Part shown: positions 1-9,898 of the stretch, piece by piece
How the letters are laid out: each line of letters opens with the position of its first letter
Position numbering within the stretch: the stretch's first letter is position 1
Assembly (NCBI RefSeq): GCF_000612585.1
Contig: NZ_JFCA01000018.1
Coordinates: forward strand, 52,254 to 116,253
Length of the DNA stretch: 64,000 nucleotides
Reading direction: 5' to 3'
Source of the DNA: Pseudomonas sp. CHM02
GTDB lineage: Bacteria; Pseudomonadota; Gammaproteobacteria; Pseudomonadales; Pseudomonadaceae
Translations under genes and position numbers: made by a program
The notes under the pieces: generated by a model
Database searches by the model: none
Seen by the model: the letters and a program-made list of their open reading frames with translations, nothing else
Told to the model about the DNA's origin: nothing

Positions 1-1
1 C

Positions 2-448
2 AGCATTCGCCTGCCGGCCAAGCGTTACCTGTTCCTGCCACAGAAGCCCTATTTGCCGATTGGCACGCTGAAGGCGGTGTTGAGTTATCCACAGGACGAC
101 AGCGTCTACCCCGCAGAACGTTATGCACAGGTCCTGGAAACCTGCCGCCTGCCGCACTTGGTCGACCGGCTGGATGAAGCCAATCACTGGCAGCGCATGC
201 TGTCACCGGGCGAACAGCAACGCCTGGCCTTCGCCCGTGCGTTGCTGTTCGCGCCGCAGTGGCTGTACATGGACGAAGCCACCTCGGCCATGGATGAAGA
301 GGATGAGGCGACGTTGTATCAGGCGCTGATCGATGAGTTGCCGGGGCTGAGCATCGTCAGCGTCGGCCACCGCAGCAGCCTCAAGCGTTTCCATGGGCGG
401 CATGTGCGCATCGACAGCGGTCGATTGCAGGAGCAACCCGTGTCCTGA
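2..448 (+). CDS. ABC exporter, C-terminal ATPase part (5' end outside window)
   Basis: Only the end of the ATP-binding domain is present; the frame is open from base 2, so the start lies outside the window. Visible are the ABC signature LSPGEQQRLAFARALL, the Walker B segment WLYMDEATSAMDE and the switch histidine in SVGHRSS. The style of the domain (LSPGEQQR, DEATSAMDE) is that of fused permease-ATPase exporters of the YddA/SbmA-BacA type, but the membrane part cannot be seen. Substrate unknown. A REP pair and a bidirectional terminator follow. Confidence 0.8.
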   Translation, partial: SIRLPAKRYLFLPQKPYLPIGTLKAVLSYPQDDSVYPAERYAQVLETCRLPHLVDRLDEANHWQRMLSPGEQQRLAFARALLFAPQWLYMDEATSAMDEEDEATLYQALIDELPGLSIVSVGHRSSLKRFHGRHVRIDSGRLQEQPVS

Positions 449-457
449 CACGGTCCT

Positions 458-544
458 TGTAGGAGCCGGCTTGCCGGCGATAGCATCACCTCGTTACGTC
501 AGAAATACCGAGGCGCCTGCATCGCCGGCAAGCCGGCTCCTACA
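458..544. repeat. REP inverted pair, family A
   Basis: Two inverted copies of a short repeat beginning TGTAGGAGCCGGCTTGCC, with a GCGAT tail, facing each other around a short spacer. The same unit recurs at 6825, 14018, 22187 and 44800. It lies between convergent genes, the usual place for REP elements. Confidence 0.85.
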
Positions 545-562
545 GTTGGTTGATCGTGAGCC

Positions 563-602
563 AAAAAAAGCCCGGCTGATCATCGATCAGCCGGGCTTTT
601 TC
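563..602. terminator. Bidirectional intrinsic terminator
   Basis: An 11-bp perfect stem (GCCCGGCTGAT with ATCAGCCGGGC) with an A-run on the left and a T-run on the right. It serves both the ABC gene (plus) and zapG (minus), which converge here. Confidence 0.9.
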
Positions 603-618
603 AGTGCTTGAAGACGAC

Positions 619-1056
619 TTACTTCTTCAAGCCGTAATGCTCATCCAGCATGCCTGGGGCGTTCGGCGTTTTTGGCGCGTAGTCCCGTGGTGGCTCCTGG
701 TTTTCCCGGGGTGGGGTCAAGCGTTCCCGTGGGGTCTGCGGTGCATCGGAATGCAGCGCGGCCAGCAGGCGCTGACGGGTAATGTCGTCGAGGGCCAGGC
801 GATTGGCGCCATCGGCGAGGTGATCCTGTACTTCCTGGTAGCTCTGGGTGAGCTTCTTGACCAGGGTCGCGGTGCTGTTGAAGTGGGTAACAACCTCGTT
901 CTGATAACTGTCAAAACGTTCCTGAATGTCATCCAGCTGACGCTGCGTGCGGTTAGGCGCGGCATTCGGCAGCAAGCGAGCAACCAGGAAACCAATGGCG
1001 ACACCGGCAACCAGGGCAAGAGTCGGCAACAACCAAACTAAGAGCGAGTGTTCCAC
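619..1056 (-). CDS. zapG: YhcB/ZapG family inner-membrane protein
   Basis: 145 residues, matching the DUF1043/YhcB family. One N-terminal membrane helix (about residues 5-28, LLVWLLPTLALVAGVAIGFLV) is followed by a coiled-coil-like segment (residues 35-75, RTQRQLDDIQERFDSYQNEV) and a proline-rich tail. YhcB links cell division and envelope synthesis in enterobacteria; the role here is by family. The start is GTG, chosen because AGGAAGG lies just upstream and the membrane helix follows directly. It is divergent from the hydrolase gene. zapE, another division-associated gene, lies nearby. Confidence 0.82.
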   Translation of the reverse strand: MEHSLLVWLLPTLALVAGVAIGFLVARLLPNAAPNRTQRQLDDIQERFDSYQNEVVTHFNSTATLVKKLTQSYQEVQDHLADGANRLALDDITRQRLLAALHSDAPQTPRERLTPPRENQEPPRDYAPKTPNAPGMLDEHYGLKK

Positions 1057-1203
1057 GAGTCCTTCCTCTATAAACGGCTTTGCTTTACGTTAACGGCTCG
1101 GACCTGCGCTGTATACCGCGATTAAGCTCGCAATGATGCCATGCACAGACTTTTAGCTAGACGAGTCGACCCTTTGAGAGGTCACGGAGTTCATTCCTTG
1201 CTC

Positions 1204-1833
1204 ATGCGTGAAACCCCTGTTTTGATCGATGGCCCGGTAGGCCAATTGGAAGCCCTGTACCTGGATCACCCCGAGCCACGTGGGCTGGCGTTGATCTGCC
1301 ACCCCAACCCGGTGCAGGGTGGGACCATGCTCAATAAAGTGGTATCGACCCTGCAACGCACCGCCCGCGACGCCGGTTTGATTACATTGCGTTTCAATTA
1401 CCGTGGCGTCGGCGCAAGTGCCGGCACCCACGACATGAGCACCGGTGAAGTGGACGATGCCGAAGCAGCCGCCACCTGGCTGCGGGAAAAACACCCAGGG
1501 CTGCCGCTCACCTTGCTCGGCTTTTCCTTCGGCGGCTACGTGGCTGCCAGCCTCGGCGGCCGCCTGGAAGCCAAGGGCGAAAAACTCTCGCACCTGTTCA
1601 TGGTCGCCGCGGCGGTGATGCGCCTGCGCGATACCGACGCGTTGCCACAAGGCTGCCCACTGACCCTGATCCAGCCGGAAACCGACGAAGTGGTCGACCC
1701 GCAGACCGTCTACGACTGGTCCGCCGCCCTGAAACGCCCCCATGAGCTGCTGAAAGTGGCAGAATGCGGACACTTTTTTCATGGCAAGCTGACCGATCTC
1801 AAGGATCTGGTGCTGCCGCGCCTCTCGAATTGA
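1204..1833 (+). CDS. Alpha/beta hydrolase
   Basis: 209 residues from the ATG at 1204. The nucleophile elbow is GFSFGGYVAA, an early oxyanion region is CHPNPVQGGTM, and a late DEVV acid and GHFFHG histidine complete a Ser-Asp-His triad. This resembles the YsgA/dienelactone-hydrolase-like group (CHPHP-type proteins). A TTG at 1198 is better spaced from the GGAG at 1186 and could be used instead, adding two residues. The longer reading from 1141 adds a segment unlike the family. Substrate unknown. trpS follows 24 bases later and is probably cotranscribed. Confidence 0.82.
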   Translation: MRETPVLIDGPVGQLEALYLDHPEPRGLALICHPNPVQGGTMLNKVVSTLQRTARDAGLITLRFNYRGVGASAGTHDMSTGEVDDAEAAATWLREKHPGLPLTLLGFSFGGYVAASLGGRLEAKGEKLSHLFMVAAAVMRLRDTDALPQGCPLTLIQPETDEVVDPQTVYDWSAALKRPHELLKVAECGHFFHGKLTDLKDLVLPRLSN

Positions 1834-1857
1834 TAGCAGTCTGACAAGCGATTACCC

Positions 1858-3213
1858 ATGACGACTCGTACCCGTATCCTCACCGGCATCACCACCACCG
1901 GCACGCCGCACCTGGGCAACTACGCCGGTGCGATCCGCCCGGCCATCCTCGCCAGCCAGGACGCCAATGCCGATTCCTTCTACTTCCTGGCCGACTACCA
2001 CGCCCTGATCAAATGCGATGACCCGCAGCGCATCCAGCGCTCGCGCATGGAAATCGCCGCGACCTGGCTGGCCGGCGGCCTGGATGTGAACCGCGTGACG
2101 TTCTATCGCCAATCGGACATCCCGGAAATCCCCGAGCTGACCTGGCTGCTCACCTGCGTTGCCGCCAAGGGCCTGCTCAACCGCGCCCACGCCTATAAGG
2201 CGTCGGTGGACAAGAACGTGGAAGCCGGCGAAGACCCGGATGCGGGCATCAGCATGGGCCTGTACAGCTACCCGGTGCTGATGGCGGCGGACATCCTGAT
2301 GTTCAACGCGCACAAGGTGCCGGTCGGTCGTGACCAGATCCAGCACGTGGAAATGGCCCGCGACATCGGCCAGCGCTTCAACCACCTGTTCGGCAACGGT
2401 AAAGAATTCTTCACCATGCCCGAGGCGTTGATCGAAGAAAGCGTCGCCACCTTGCCGGGCCTGGATGGTCGCAAGATGTCGAAGAGCTACGACAACACCA
2501 TCCCGCTGTTCACCAGCGCCAAGGACATGAAGGACGCCATCTCGCGGATCGTCACCGACTCCCGCGCGCCCGGCGAAGCCAAGGACCCGGACAATTCGCA
2601 CCTGTTCACCCTGTACCAGGCGTTTGCCAGCAAGGCCCAGGAAGAAGAGTTCCGCGCCGAGCTGCTGCAAGGGCTGGGCTGGGGCGAGGCGAAAAACCGT
2701 CTGTTCCAACTGTTGGATGGCCAACTGGGCGAAGCCCGCGAGCGCTACCATCAATTGATGTCGCGCCCATCCGACATGGAAGACCTGCTGCTGGTCGGTG
2801 CCAACAAGGCCCGTGCGGTGGCGGCGCCGTTCCTGGCTGAGCTGCGTGAGGCGGTGGGCCTGCGTTCGTTTGTCAACCAGGCGGCCGCGCCGGTCGCAAC
2901 CAAGAAGAAAGCCGCAAAAGCCGCGCGCTTCGTGAGCTTCCGTGAAGACGACGGCAGCTTCCGCTTCCGCCTGCTGGCGGCGGACGGCGAGCAACTGCTG
3001 CTGTCGCGCAACTTTGCCGATGGCAAGGTGGCGGGCGCAGTGACCAAGCAACTGCAAGGCGGCGGCGCGCTGGACCTGCGCACCGAGGCGCTGGGCTTCA
3101 GTGTTTGGCTGGACGGCGCGGCAGTCGCTGACAGCGCCGAGTTCGCCGACGAAGCGTCCCGTGATGCAGCCATCGCCGCTTTGCGCGTCGCGTTGACCCC
3201 CATCGAGGATTAA
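1858..3213 (+). CDS. trpS: Tryptophanyl-tRNA synthetase, long form
   Basis: 451 residues. It charges tRNA-Trp. The class I signatures are clear: a HIGH-type motif TPHLGNYAG near residue 18 and GRKMSKSYDN near residue 203. The catalytic core ends near residue 340, the usual full length for bacterial TrpS. A basic linker (TKKKAAKAA) and about 100 further residues follow, with a pattern (SFRFRLLAADGEQLLLSRNF) like the small YegP/DUF1508 fold. The extension is present in Pseudomonas TrpS as I recall it, so it is not a fusion error. Confidence 0.95.
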   Translation: MTTRTRILTGITTTGTPHLGNYAGAIRPAILASQDANADSFYFLADYHALIKCDDPQRIQRSRMEIAATWLAGGLDVNRVTFYRQSDIPEIPELTWLLTCVAAKGLLNRAHAYKASVDKNVEAGEDPDAGISMGLYSYPVLMAADILMFNAHKVPVGRDQIQHVEMARDIGQRFNHLFGNGKEFFTMPEALIEESVATLPGLDGRKMSKSYDNTIPLFTSAKDMKDAISRIVTDSRAPGEAKDPDNSHLFTLYQAFASKAQEEEFRAELLQGLGWGEAKNRLFQLLDGQLGEARERYHQLMSRPSDMEDLLLVGANKARAVAAPFLAELREAVGLRSFVNQAAAPVATKKKAAKAARFVSFREDDGSFRFRLLAADGEQLLLSRNFADGKVAGAVTKQLQGGGALDLRTEALGFSVWLDGAAVADSAEFADEASRDAAIAALRVALTPIED

Positions 3214-3242
3214 CCCGACCAAGGGTTGATTGCCATTATCCA

Positions 3243-3274
3243 AGGCCGTCGTTACAGTGACGGCCCGTTTTTGT
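3243..3274 (+). terminator. Intrinsic terminator after trpS
   Basis: Perfect 7-bp stem GGCCGTC/GACGGCC with an 8-base loop, followed by CGTTTTTGTT. It lies between trpS and zapE and may attenuate read-through, since zapE starts only about 20 bases later. Confidence 0.7.
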
Positions 3275-3292
3275 TGCCTTGCTAACGAAATT

Positions 3293-4387
3293 ATGACGCC
3301 CCTAGAACGATATCAAGCTGATCTGAAACGCCCTGAATTCTTCCATGACGCGGCCCAGGAAAACGCGGTGCGTCATTTGCAGCGCCTGTACGATGACCTG
3401 ATCGCGGCCTCGCAGAGCAAGCCAGGGATGTTCAGCAAGCTGTTTGGCAAAAAAGACCACACGCCGGTCAAAGGCCTGTACTTCTGGGGCGGTGTGGGCC
3501 GTGGCAAGACCTACCTGGTCGATACGTTCTTCGAAGCGCTGCCGTTCAAGGAAAAGGTGCGGACGCACTTCCACCGCTTCATGAAGCGCGTGCACGAAGA
3601 GATGAAGACCCTGCCGGGCGAGAAAAACCCGCTGACCATCATCGCCAAGCGCTTTTCCCAAGAGGCGCGGGTGATCTGCTTCGATGAATTCTTCGTCTCC
3701 GACATCACCGACGCGATGATTCTCGGCACCTTGATGGAAGAGCTGTTCAAGAACGGCGTGACCCTGGTCGCCACCTCGAACATCGTGCCGGACGGCTTGT
3801 ACAAGGACGGCCTGCAACGCGCGCGCTTCCTGCCGGCCATCGCGCTGATCAAGCAGAACACCGAGATCGTCAACGTCGACAGCGGCGTCGACTACCGCCT
3901 GCGTCACCTGGAGCAAGCGGAGCTGTTCCACTTCCCGCTGAACGAAGCGGCCCACGAAAGCCTGAAGAAGAGCTTCCGCGCCCTCACGCCGGAATGCACC
4001 CAGGCGGTGGAAAACGACAAGTTGATGATCGAGAATCGCGAAATCATCGCGCTGCGCACCTGCGATGACGTGGCCTGGTTCGAGTTCCGCCAGCTGTGCG
4101 ACGGCCCGCGTAGCCAGAACGACTACATTGAACTGGGCAAGATCTTCCACGCAGTGATCCTCAGTGGCGTGGAACAGATGAGCGTCACCACCGACGACAT
4201 CGCGCGACGTTTCATCAACATGGTCGACGAGTTCTACGACCGTAACGTCAAGCTGATTATCTCGGCGGAAGTCGAGCTCAAGGATTTGTATACCGGCGGT
4301 CGCCTGAACTTCGAGTTCCAGCGCACCCTGAGTCGCTTGCTGGAAATGCAGTCCCACGAATTCCTGTCGCGCGGTCACAAGCCTTAA
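3293..4387 (+). CDS. zapE: Cell-division ATPase ZapE (AFG1 family)
   Basis: 364 residues from ATG 3293; the longer frame from 3230 runs through the trpS terminator and was rejected. Walker A is GGVGRGKT (residues 66-73) and Walker B is VICFDEFFV (near 127-135). ZapE/YhcM is an AAA-type ATPase that associates with the division ring under stress in E. coli. A REP pair follows. Confidence 0.92.
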   Translation: MTPLERYQADLKRPEFFHDAAQENAVRHLQRLYDDLIAASQSKPGMFSKLFGKKDHTPVKGLYFWGGVGRGKTYLVDTFFEALPFKEKVRTHFHRFMKRVHEEMKTLPGEKNPLTIIAKRFSQEARVICFDEFFVSDITDAMILGTLMEELFKNGVTLVATSNIVPDGLYKDGLQRARFLPAIALIKQNTEIVNVDSGVDYRLRHLEQAELFHFPLNEAAHESLKKSFRALTPECTQAVENDKLMIENREIIALRTCDDVAWFEFRQLCDGPRSQNDYIELGKIFHAVILSGVEQMSVTTDDIARRFINMVDEFYDRNVKLIISAEVELKDLYTGGRLNFEFQRTLSRLLEMQSHEFLSRGHKP

Positions 4388-4414
4388 TCAATCTCCAGCT
4401 CAATGGAGATCTAA

Positions 4415-4505
4415 TGTGGGAGCCGGGCTTGCCCGCGATGGGTGTGTATCAGTCAACTTATTTGCTGGCTGATACACACCCATCGCGGGCCAGCCAGCTC
4501 CCACA
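4415..4505. repeat. REP inverted pair, family B
   Basis: TGTGGGAGCCGGGCTTGCC on the left and an imperfect inverted copy ending in GCTCCCACA on the right. The centre adds a strong extra stem (GGTGTGTATCAG with CTGATACACACC), so the whole unit could form one long hairpin between two convergent genes. Confidence 0.85.
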
Positions 4506-4526
4506 ATGGTTTGCGTTTGCCTGAGA

Positions 4527-5522
4527 TCAGGCGGCCTGCTGGAATTGCTGGCGGTACTGGTTCGGCGACAACTCCGTGTGCTGCCTGAACAATCGCGCAA
4601 AGAAACTCGCATCGTCGTAACCCACCTCATAACTGATGGTCTTGATGCTCTTGCGGCTGCCCGAAAGCAGGCCTTTGGCTGTCTCGATACGCAGCCGCTG
4701 CAGGTAATGCAGCGGCTTGTCACCGGTGGCGGTCTGGAAGCGGCGCATGAAGTTGCGGATGCTCATGCCGTGTTCCCTTGCGACGTCTTCGAAGCGGAAT
4801 TTATCGGCGAAGTGTTCTTCGAGCCAGTGTTGGATCTGCAGGATGATCACGTCCTGGTGCAGCTTCTGTCCGCCAAACCCAATGCGTCCAGGCGAATAGC
4901 TGCGCTGCACCTCGTAGAGAATGTCGCGGGCCACGGCCTGGGCGATGTTGGCGCCACAGAAGCGTTCGATCAGGTAGATGTAGAGGTCGCACGCCGAGGT
5001 GGTGCCGCCCGCGCAATACAGGTTGTCGGCGTCGGTGAGGTGCTTGTCCTGGTTGAGCTGGACCTTGGGGAAACGTTCGCTGAAGGCGTTGAAGAAGCGC
5101 CAGTAGGTGGTTGCCTCCTTGCCGTCGAGCAGGCCGGCTTCGGCCAGCCAGAACACCCCGGTGGCTTCGCCGCACAGCACCGCACCGCGTGCGTGCTGTT
5201 CGCGCAACCACGGCAGCACCTGCGGGTAGCGCCTGCACAAGGCATCGAAGTCATCCCAGAAGGCCGGCAGCACGATGATGTCGGCGTCTTCCAGGCCGCC
5301 GTCCACCGGCATGATCACATCACTGAAGCTGCGTACCGATTGCCCGTCGGGGCTGACCAGGCGCGTTTCAAACGCGGGTGTCAGGCCCAGGCCTTGCTGT
5401 TTGCCGTAACGCAGGCTGGCGAGATGGAAGAAATCCTTGGCTTGCATGAGGGTTGAAGCGAATACCCGATCAATGGCCAAAATGCTGACGCGCCGCAACG
5501 GCGTGGAGATTTGGTTAGACAT
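4527..5522 (-). CDS. GlxA-type AraC-family regulator with DJ-1/PfpI domain
   Basis: 331 residues. The N-terminal half (about 10-190) is a DJ-1/PfpI-like domain, with GAVLCGEATGVFWLAEAGLL as the elbow region. The C-terminal 100 residues are a two-helix-turn-helix AraC domain ending in ISYEVGYDDASFFARLFRQH. Such regulators often control metabolism of quaternary amines or fatty-acid-like substrates. It is divergent from an acyl-CoA dehydrogenase and may control it (inference). No good Shine-Dalgarno site precedes the ATG, but the next usable start would cut into the first strand of the domain. Confidence 0.88.
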   Translation of the reverse strand: MSNQISTPLRRVSILAIDRVFASTLMQAKDFFHLASLRYGKQQGLGLTPAFETRLVSPDGQSVRSFSDVIMPVDGGLEDADIIVLPAFWDDFDALCRRYPQVLPWLREQHARGAVLCGEATGVFWLAEAGLLDGKEATTYWRFFNAFSERFPKVQLNQDKHLTDADNLYCAGGTTSACDLYIYLIERFCGANIAQAVARDILYEVQRSYSPGRIGFGGQKLHQDVIILQIQHWLEEHFADKFRFEDVAREHGMSIRNFMRRFQTATGDKPLHYLQRLRIETAKGLLSGSRKSIKTISYEVGYDDASFFARLFRQHTELSPNQYRQQFQQAA

Positions 5523-5667
5523 AATTTCATTTATTCTTATAGGGGAAAGTGGTCACCAGACGGCTGGATCGTCTTATTTTTTGTCGCATGTGTCCAGTGT
5601 CCCGTGATGCCTTCGCGGCATAGTCTCTGTGGGTTCGTCCTTGTCCGACAATCCACGCAGGTGACCC

Positions 5668-6804
<1,137 letters not shown>

Positions 6805-6824
6805 CCCTGGGTAGGGCTGATGAC

Positions 6825-6896
6825 GCCATTGCCGGCAAGCTGGCTCCTACAGAGGGATGCATTGCCAATGTAGGAGCCGGCTTGCCGGCGATAGCG
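6825..6896. repeat. REP inverted pair, family A (tail-to-tail)
   Basis: GCCGGCAAGCTGGCTCCTACA followed after about 20 bases by its inverse, TGTAGGAGCCGGCTTGCC with GGCGATAGCG. The two units point away from each other, opposite to the arrangement at 458. It lies between convergent genes. Confidence 0.85.
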
Positions 6897-6909
6897 GTCT
6901 AAGGATCAA

Positions 6910-7950
6910 TCAAGGCGCTGGGTTTGGATGATCCTTCTGAATCGCCTCGATCCCCTCCAGCACCTCTTTCGACAACGTCAGGTTGGCACTGGCAATGTTG
7001 CTGTCCAGTTGCTCCAGGCTGGTGGCGCCAATGATGTTGCTGGTCACGAACGGCTGCTGGGTCACGAACGCCAAGGCCATCTGCGCCGGGTCCAGGCCGT
7101 GCTCCCGCGCCAGTGCGACATAACGGCTGCGCGCCGCTTCCGATTGCGGGTTGAAGTAGCGGCTGAAGCGGCTGTATTCCGTCAGGCGTGCCTTTGCCGG
7201 GCGGGCACCGTTTTCGTACTTGCCGCTGAGCATGCCGAACGCCAGCGGTGAGTACGCCAGCAGGCCGCATTGTTCGCGAATCGCGACTTCCGCCAGGCCC
7301 ACTTCAAAACTGCGGTTGAGCAGGTTGTAGGGGTTTTGGATCGACACCGCGCGGGTCCAGCCGCGGGCTTCGGCCAGGGCCAGGAATTTCATGGTGCCCC
7401 ACGGCGTTTCGTTGGACAGGCCGATGTGGCGGATCTTGCCCGCCTTGACTTGCTCGTCCAGCGCTTCGAGGGTTTCTTCCAGCGGCGTGAGATCGTCTTC
7501 GTCCTTGTGCTTGTAGCTCAACTGGCCGAAGAAGTTGGTGCTGCGTTCCGGCCAGTGCAACTGGTAGAGGTCGATCCAGTCGGTCTGCAAGCGCTTGAGG
7601 CTGGCGTCCAGGGCTTCGACGATGTGCTTGCGGTTGTGGCGCAGGTGACCATCGCGGATGTAGTCGATGGTGTTGCCGGGGCCGGCGATCTTGCTGGCGA
7701 GGATCCAGTCGGCGCGGTCGCCACGGCTCTTGAAGTAATTACCGATGTAGCGCTCGGTGGTGGCGTAGGTGTCGGCCTTGGGCGGCACCGGGTACATTTC
7801 GGCCGTGTCGAGGAAATTGATCCCCGCGGCCTTGGCCCGCTCGATCTGTGCAAAGGCCTCTGCCTCGCTGTTCTGCTCGCCCCAGGTCATGGTGCCCAGG
7901 GCTATCGCGCTCACGTTCAGATCCGTACGGCCCAGCTGTCGATAATCCAT
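6910..7950 (-). CDS. tas: Tas-like NADP(H)-dependent aldo/keto reductase
   Basis: 346 residues from the ATG at 7950, which has GGAG six bases upstream; eight more codons upstream are open but lack a site. The sequence follows E. coli Tas closely: LGTMTWGEQNSEAEAF, LDTAEMYPVPP (catalytic Asp and Tyr), ASKIAGP (Lys), YQLHWPERSTNFFG (His) and IQNPYNLLNRSFEVGLAE. Tas oxidises or reduces carbonyl compounds with NADP(H); its natural substrate is not settled. Confidence 0.9.
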   Translation of the reverse strand: MDYRQLGRTDLNVSAIALGTMTWGEQNSEAEAFAQIERAKAAGINFLDTAEMYPVPPKADTYATTERYIGNYFKSRGDRADWILASKIAGPGNTIDYIRDGHLRHNRKHIVEALDASLKRLQTDWIDLYQLHWPERSTNFFGQLSYKHKDEDDLTPLEETLEALDEQVKAGKIRHIGLSNETPWGTMKFLALAEARGWTRAVSIQNPYNLLNRSFEVGLAEVAIREQCGLLAYSPLAFGMLSGKYENGARPAKARLTEYSRFSRYFNPQSEAARSRYVALAREHGLDPAQMALAFVTQQPFVTSNIIGATSLEQLDSNIASANLTLSKEVLEGIEAIQKDHPNPAP

Positions 7951-7987
7951 CGGGTACTCCTTCGGGGAAAACAATCATAAAAGCAGG

Positions 7988-8015
7988 TTGAATTTTTTTT
8001 CGCAATCTGCATAAT
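7988..8015 (+). promoter_or_regulatory. Candidate distal promoter of rplM-rpsI
   Basis: TTGAAT, a 16-base spacer and CATAAT. If used, it gives a leader of about 175 bases before rplM. Confidence 0.5.
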
Positions 8016-8127
8016 TGCCCACCTCTTTCTGCAGTGGAAGTGATGCGCCGCCTGCCGAAGAATCTTGCCGTTGAACGGACGCGCCGACCCGAGCCCCCGA
8101 TAGCGTCTGTATCCGGCTGCCTTTGAC

Positions 8128-8156
8128 TTGTCAAAGTACGCACTATTCAGTAAGAT
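8128..8156 (+). promoter_or_regulatory. Candidate proximal promoter of rplM-rpsI
   Basis: TTGTCA, a 17-base spacer and TAAGAT, placing the transcript start about 35 bases before rplM. This is the better spaced of the two candidate promoters in this gap. Confidence 0.6.
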
Positions 8157-8198
8157 CCGCCGTCTAATTTACAGGGCGGCCCCTGAGGCTATTAAAGA

Positions 8199-8627
8199 AT
8201 GACAACTTTTACTGCAAAACCGGAAACAGTTCAGCGCGACTGGTTTGTCGTCGACGCCGCTGGTCAGACCCTGGGTCGTCTGGCCACTGAAGTCGCCAGC
8301 CGTCTGCGTGGCAAGCACAAGCCTGAGTACACCCCTCACGTTGACACCGGTGACTACATCGTGATCATCAACGCTGAGCAGGTTCGTGTAACCGGCAACA
8401 AAGCAAGCGACAAAATGTACTACCGTCACTCCGGTTTCCCAGGCGGTATCAAGTCTTCCAACTTCGAAGGCCTGATTGCCAAGAAGCCTGAAGCCCCGAT
8501 CGAAATCGCGGTCAAAGGCATGCTGCCTAAGGGCCCACTGGGTCGCGATATGTTTCGCAAGCTGAAAGTCTATGCGGGCGCTGTACACCCTCATGCTGCT
8601 CAGCAGCCCCAAGAACTGAAGTTTTAA
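8199..8627 (+). CDS. rplM: Ribosomal protein L13
   Basis: 142 residues, the usual length. Large-subunit protein, recognised by [20 protein letters not shown] near the start and the late [20 protein letters not shown]. The first gene of the rplM-rpsI operon, 14 bases ahead of rpsI. L13 can regulate its own operon in E. coli; nothing in this leader proves that here. Confidence 0.98.
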
Positions 8628-8641
8628 CGGAATAGTTCATT

Positions 8642-9034
8642 ATGTCGGCGACTCAAAATTACGGCACTGGCCGTCGCAAAACCGCAACCGCACGCGTTTT
8701 CCTGCGTCCGGGCACTGGTAACATCTCGATCAACAACCGCTCCCTGGACAACTTCTTCGGCCGCGAAACTGCCCGCATGGTAGTTCGTCAGCCGCTGGAA
8801 CTGACCGAGACCGTTGAAAAGTTCGACATCTACGTCACCGTTATCGGTGGCGGTGTAAGTGGTCAAGCTGGCGCAATCCGCCACGGTATCACTCGCGCTC
8901 TGATGCAGTACGACGAAACCCTGCGTGGCGCTCTGCGCAAAGCTGGCTTCGTGACTCGTGATGCCCGTGAAGTTGAACGTAAGAAAGTCGGTCTGCGTAA
9001 AGCGCGTAAGCGTCCGCAGTACTCGAAGCGTTAA
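8642..9034 (+). CDS. rpsI: Ribosomal protein S9
   Basis: 130 residues. Small-subunit protein, recognised by [18 protein letters not shown] at the start and the basic tail [14 protein letters not shown], which reaches the decoding centre in the family. It is cotranscribed with rplM and followed by a terminator. Confidence 0.98.
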
Positions 9035-9051
9035 TTCGCTTTACGTTCCAC

Positions 9052-9093
9052 AAAAACGCCCAGCCTCCTCGACGGAGCTGGCGTTTTTTTATT
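9052..9093 (+). terminator. Intrinsic terminator after rpsI
   Basis: AACGCC-CAGC-CTCC pairs with GGAGCTGGCGTT around a short loop, followed by seven T residues. Confidence 0.85.
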
Positions 9094-9128
9094 GCCTGCA
9101 ATTTATGCATAAAAATCGCCGTGACAAC

Positions 9129-9155
9129 TTGCCACATCCGTAGACCCCCTATACT
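9129..9155 (+). promoter_or_regulatory. Candidate promoter of petABC
   Basis: TATACT at 9150-9155 is a near-consensus -10 element. TTGCCA at 9129 is a possible -35 with a short 15-base spacer. The leader to petA would be about 140 bases; I see no other clear element in the 267-base gap apart from the rpsI terminator. Confidence 0.4.
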
Positions 9156-9301
9156 ACAAGGCCTGGAGGCTGAGCCCAGGGCAATTCCCTTGTCATACGT
9201 GTGGCTTTTCATTACCATTCGGCAAAATTTTTATAAGTACAGATACAACACTTAGTAGACGTCTGATTTAACAGGCCAAAAAGCTGATGGGAGAGGACTG
9301 A

Positions 9302-9898
9302 ATGAGCAATGACGGCGTGAATGCAGGCCGGCGTCGCTTCTTGGTAGCAGCCACATCCGTGGTGGGTGCTGCAGGAGCGGTGGGGGCTGCGGTCCCGTTC
9401 GTGGGGTCATGGTTTCCCAGTGCCAAGGCGAAAGCCGCAGGTGCACCGGTGAAGGTGAATGTCAGCAAGATCGACCCAGGCCAGCAGATGATTGCTGAGT
9501 GGCGCGGTCAGCCAGTATTCATCGTTCGTCGTACTGAGGAAATCCTGGGGAATCTGAAGAAAATCGAAGGTCAGCTGTCTGACCCCGACTCGAAGAATTC
9601 CGACCAACCCGCTTACGTCGATAAGGAAGTTCGCTCGATCAAGCCGGAAATTCTGCTGCTGATCGGTATTTGCACCCACTTGGGTTGCTCGCCTACCTTC
9701 CGCCCCGAAGTCGCTCCAGCCGACTTGGGCAAGGACTGGGTCGGAGGCTATTTCTGCCCCTGCCACGGCTCCCACTATGACCTGGCCGGTCGCGTCTACA
9801 AGTCACAGCCCGCACCCTTGAACCTGCCAGTTCCGCCGCATCACTACGAGACTGACAGTGTCATTGTCATTGGCGTCGACGAGGGGGAGAAAGCCTGA
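9302..9898 (+). CDS. petA: Ubiquinol-cytochrome c reductase, Rieske iron-sulfur subunit
   Basis: 198 residues. It passes electrons from ubiquinol to cytochrome c1 in the bc1 complex. A twin-arginine signal/anchor (NAGRRRFLVAATSVVG, residues 7-22) is followed by a hydrophobic stretch. The 2Fe-2S ligands lie in CTHLGCSP and CPCHGSHYD. First gene of petABC; its stop overlaps the petB start by one base. Confidence 0.97.
   Translation: MSNDGVNAGRRRFLVAATSVVGAAGAVGAAVPFVGSWFPSAKAKAAGAPVKVNVSKIDPGQQMIAEWRGQPVFIVRRTEEILGNLKKIEGQLSDPDSKNSDQPAYVDKEVRSIKPEILLLIGICTHLGCSPTFRPEVAPADLGKDWVGGYFCPCHGSHYDLAGRVYKSQPAPLNLPVPPHHYETDSVIVIGVDEGEKA

Noticed and set aside
1852..3243. 463-codon minus-strand open frame
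   Set aside because: Antisense to trpS across its whole length, no domain.
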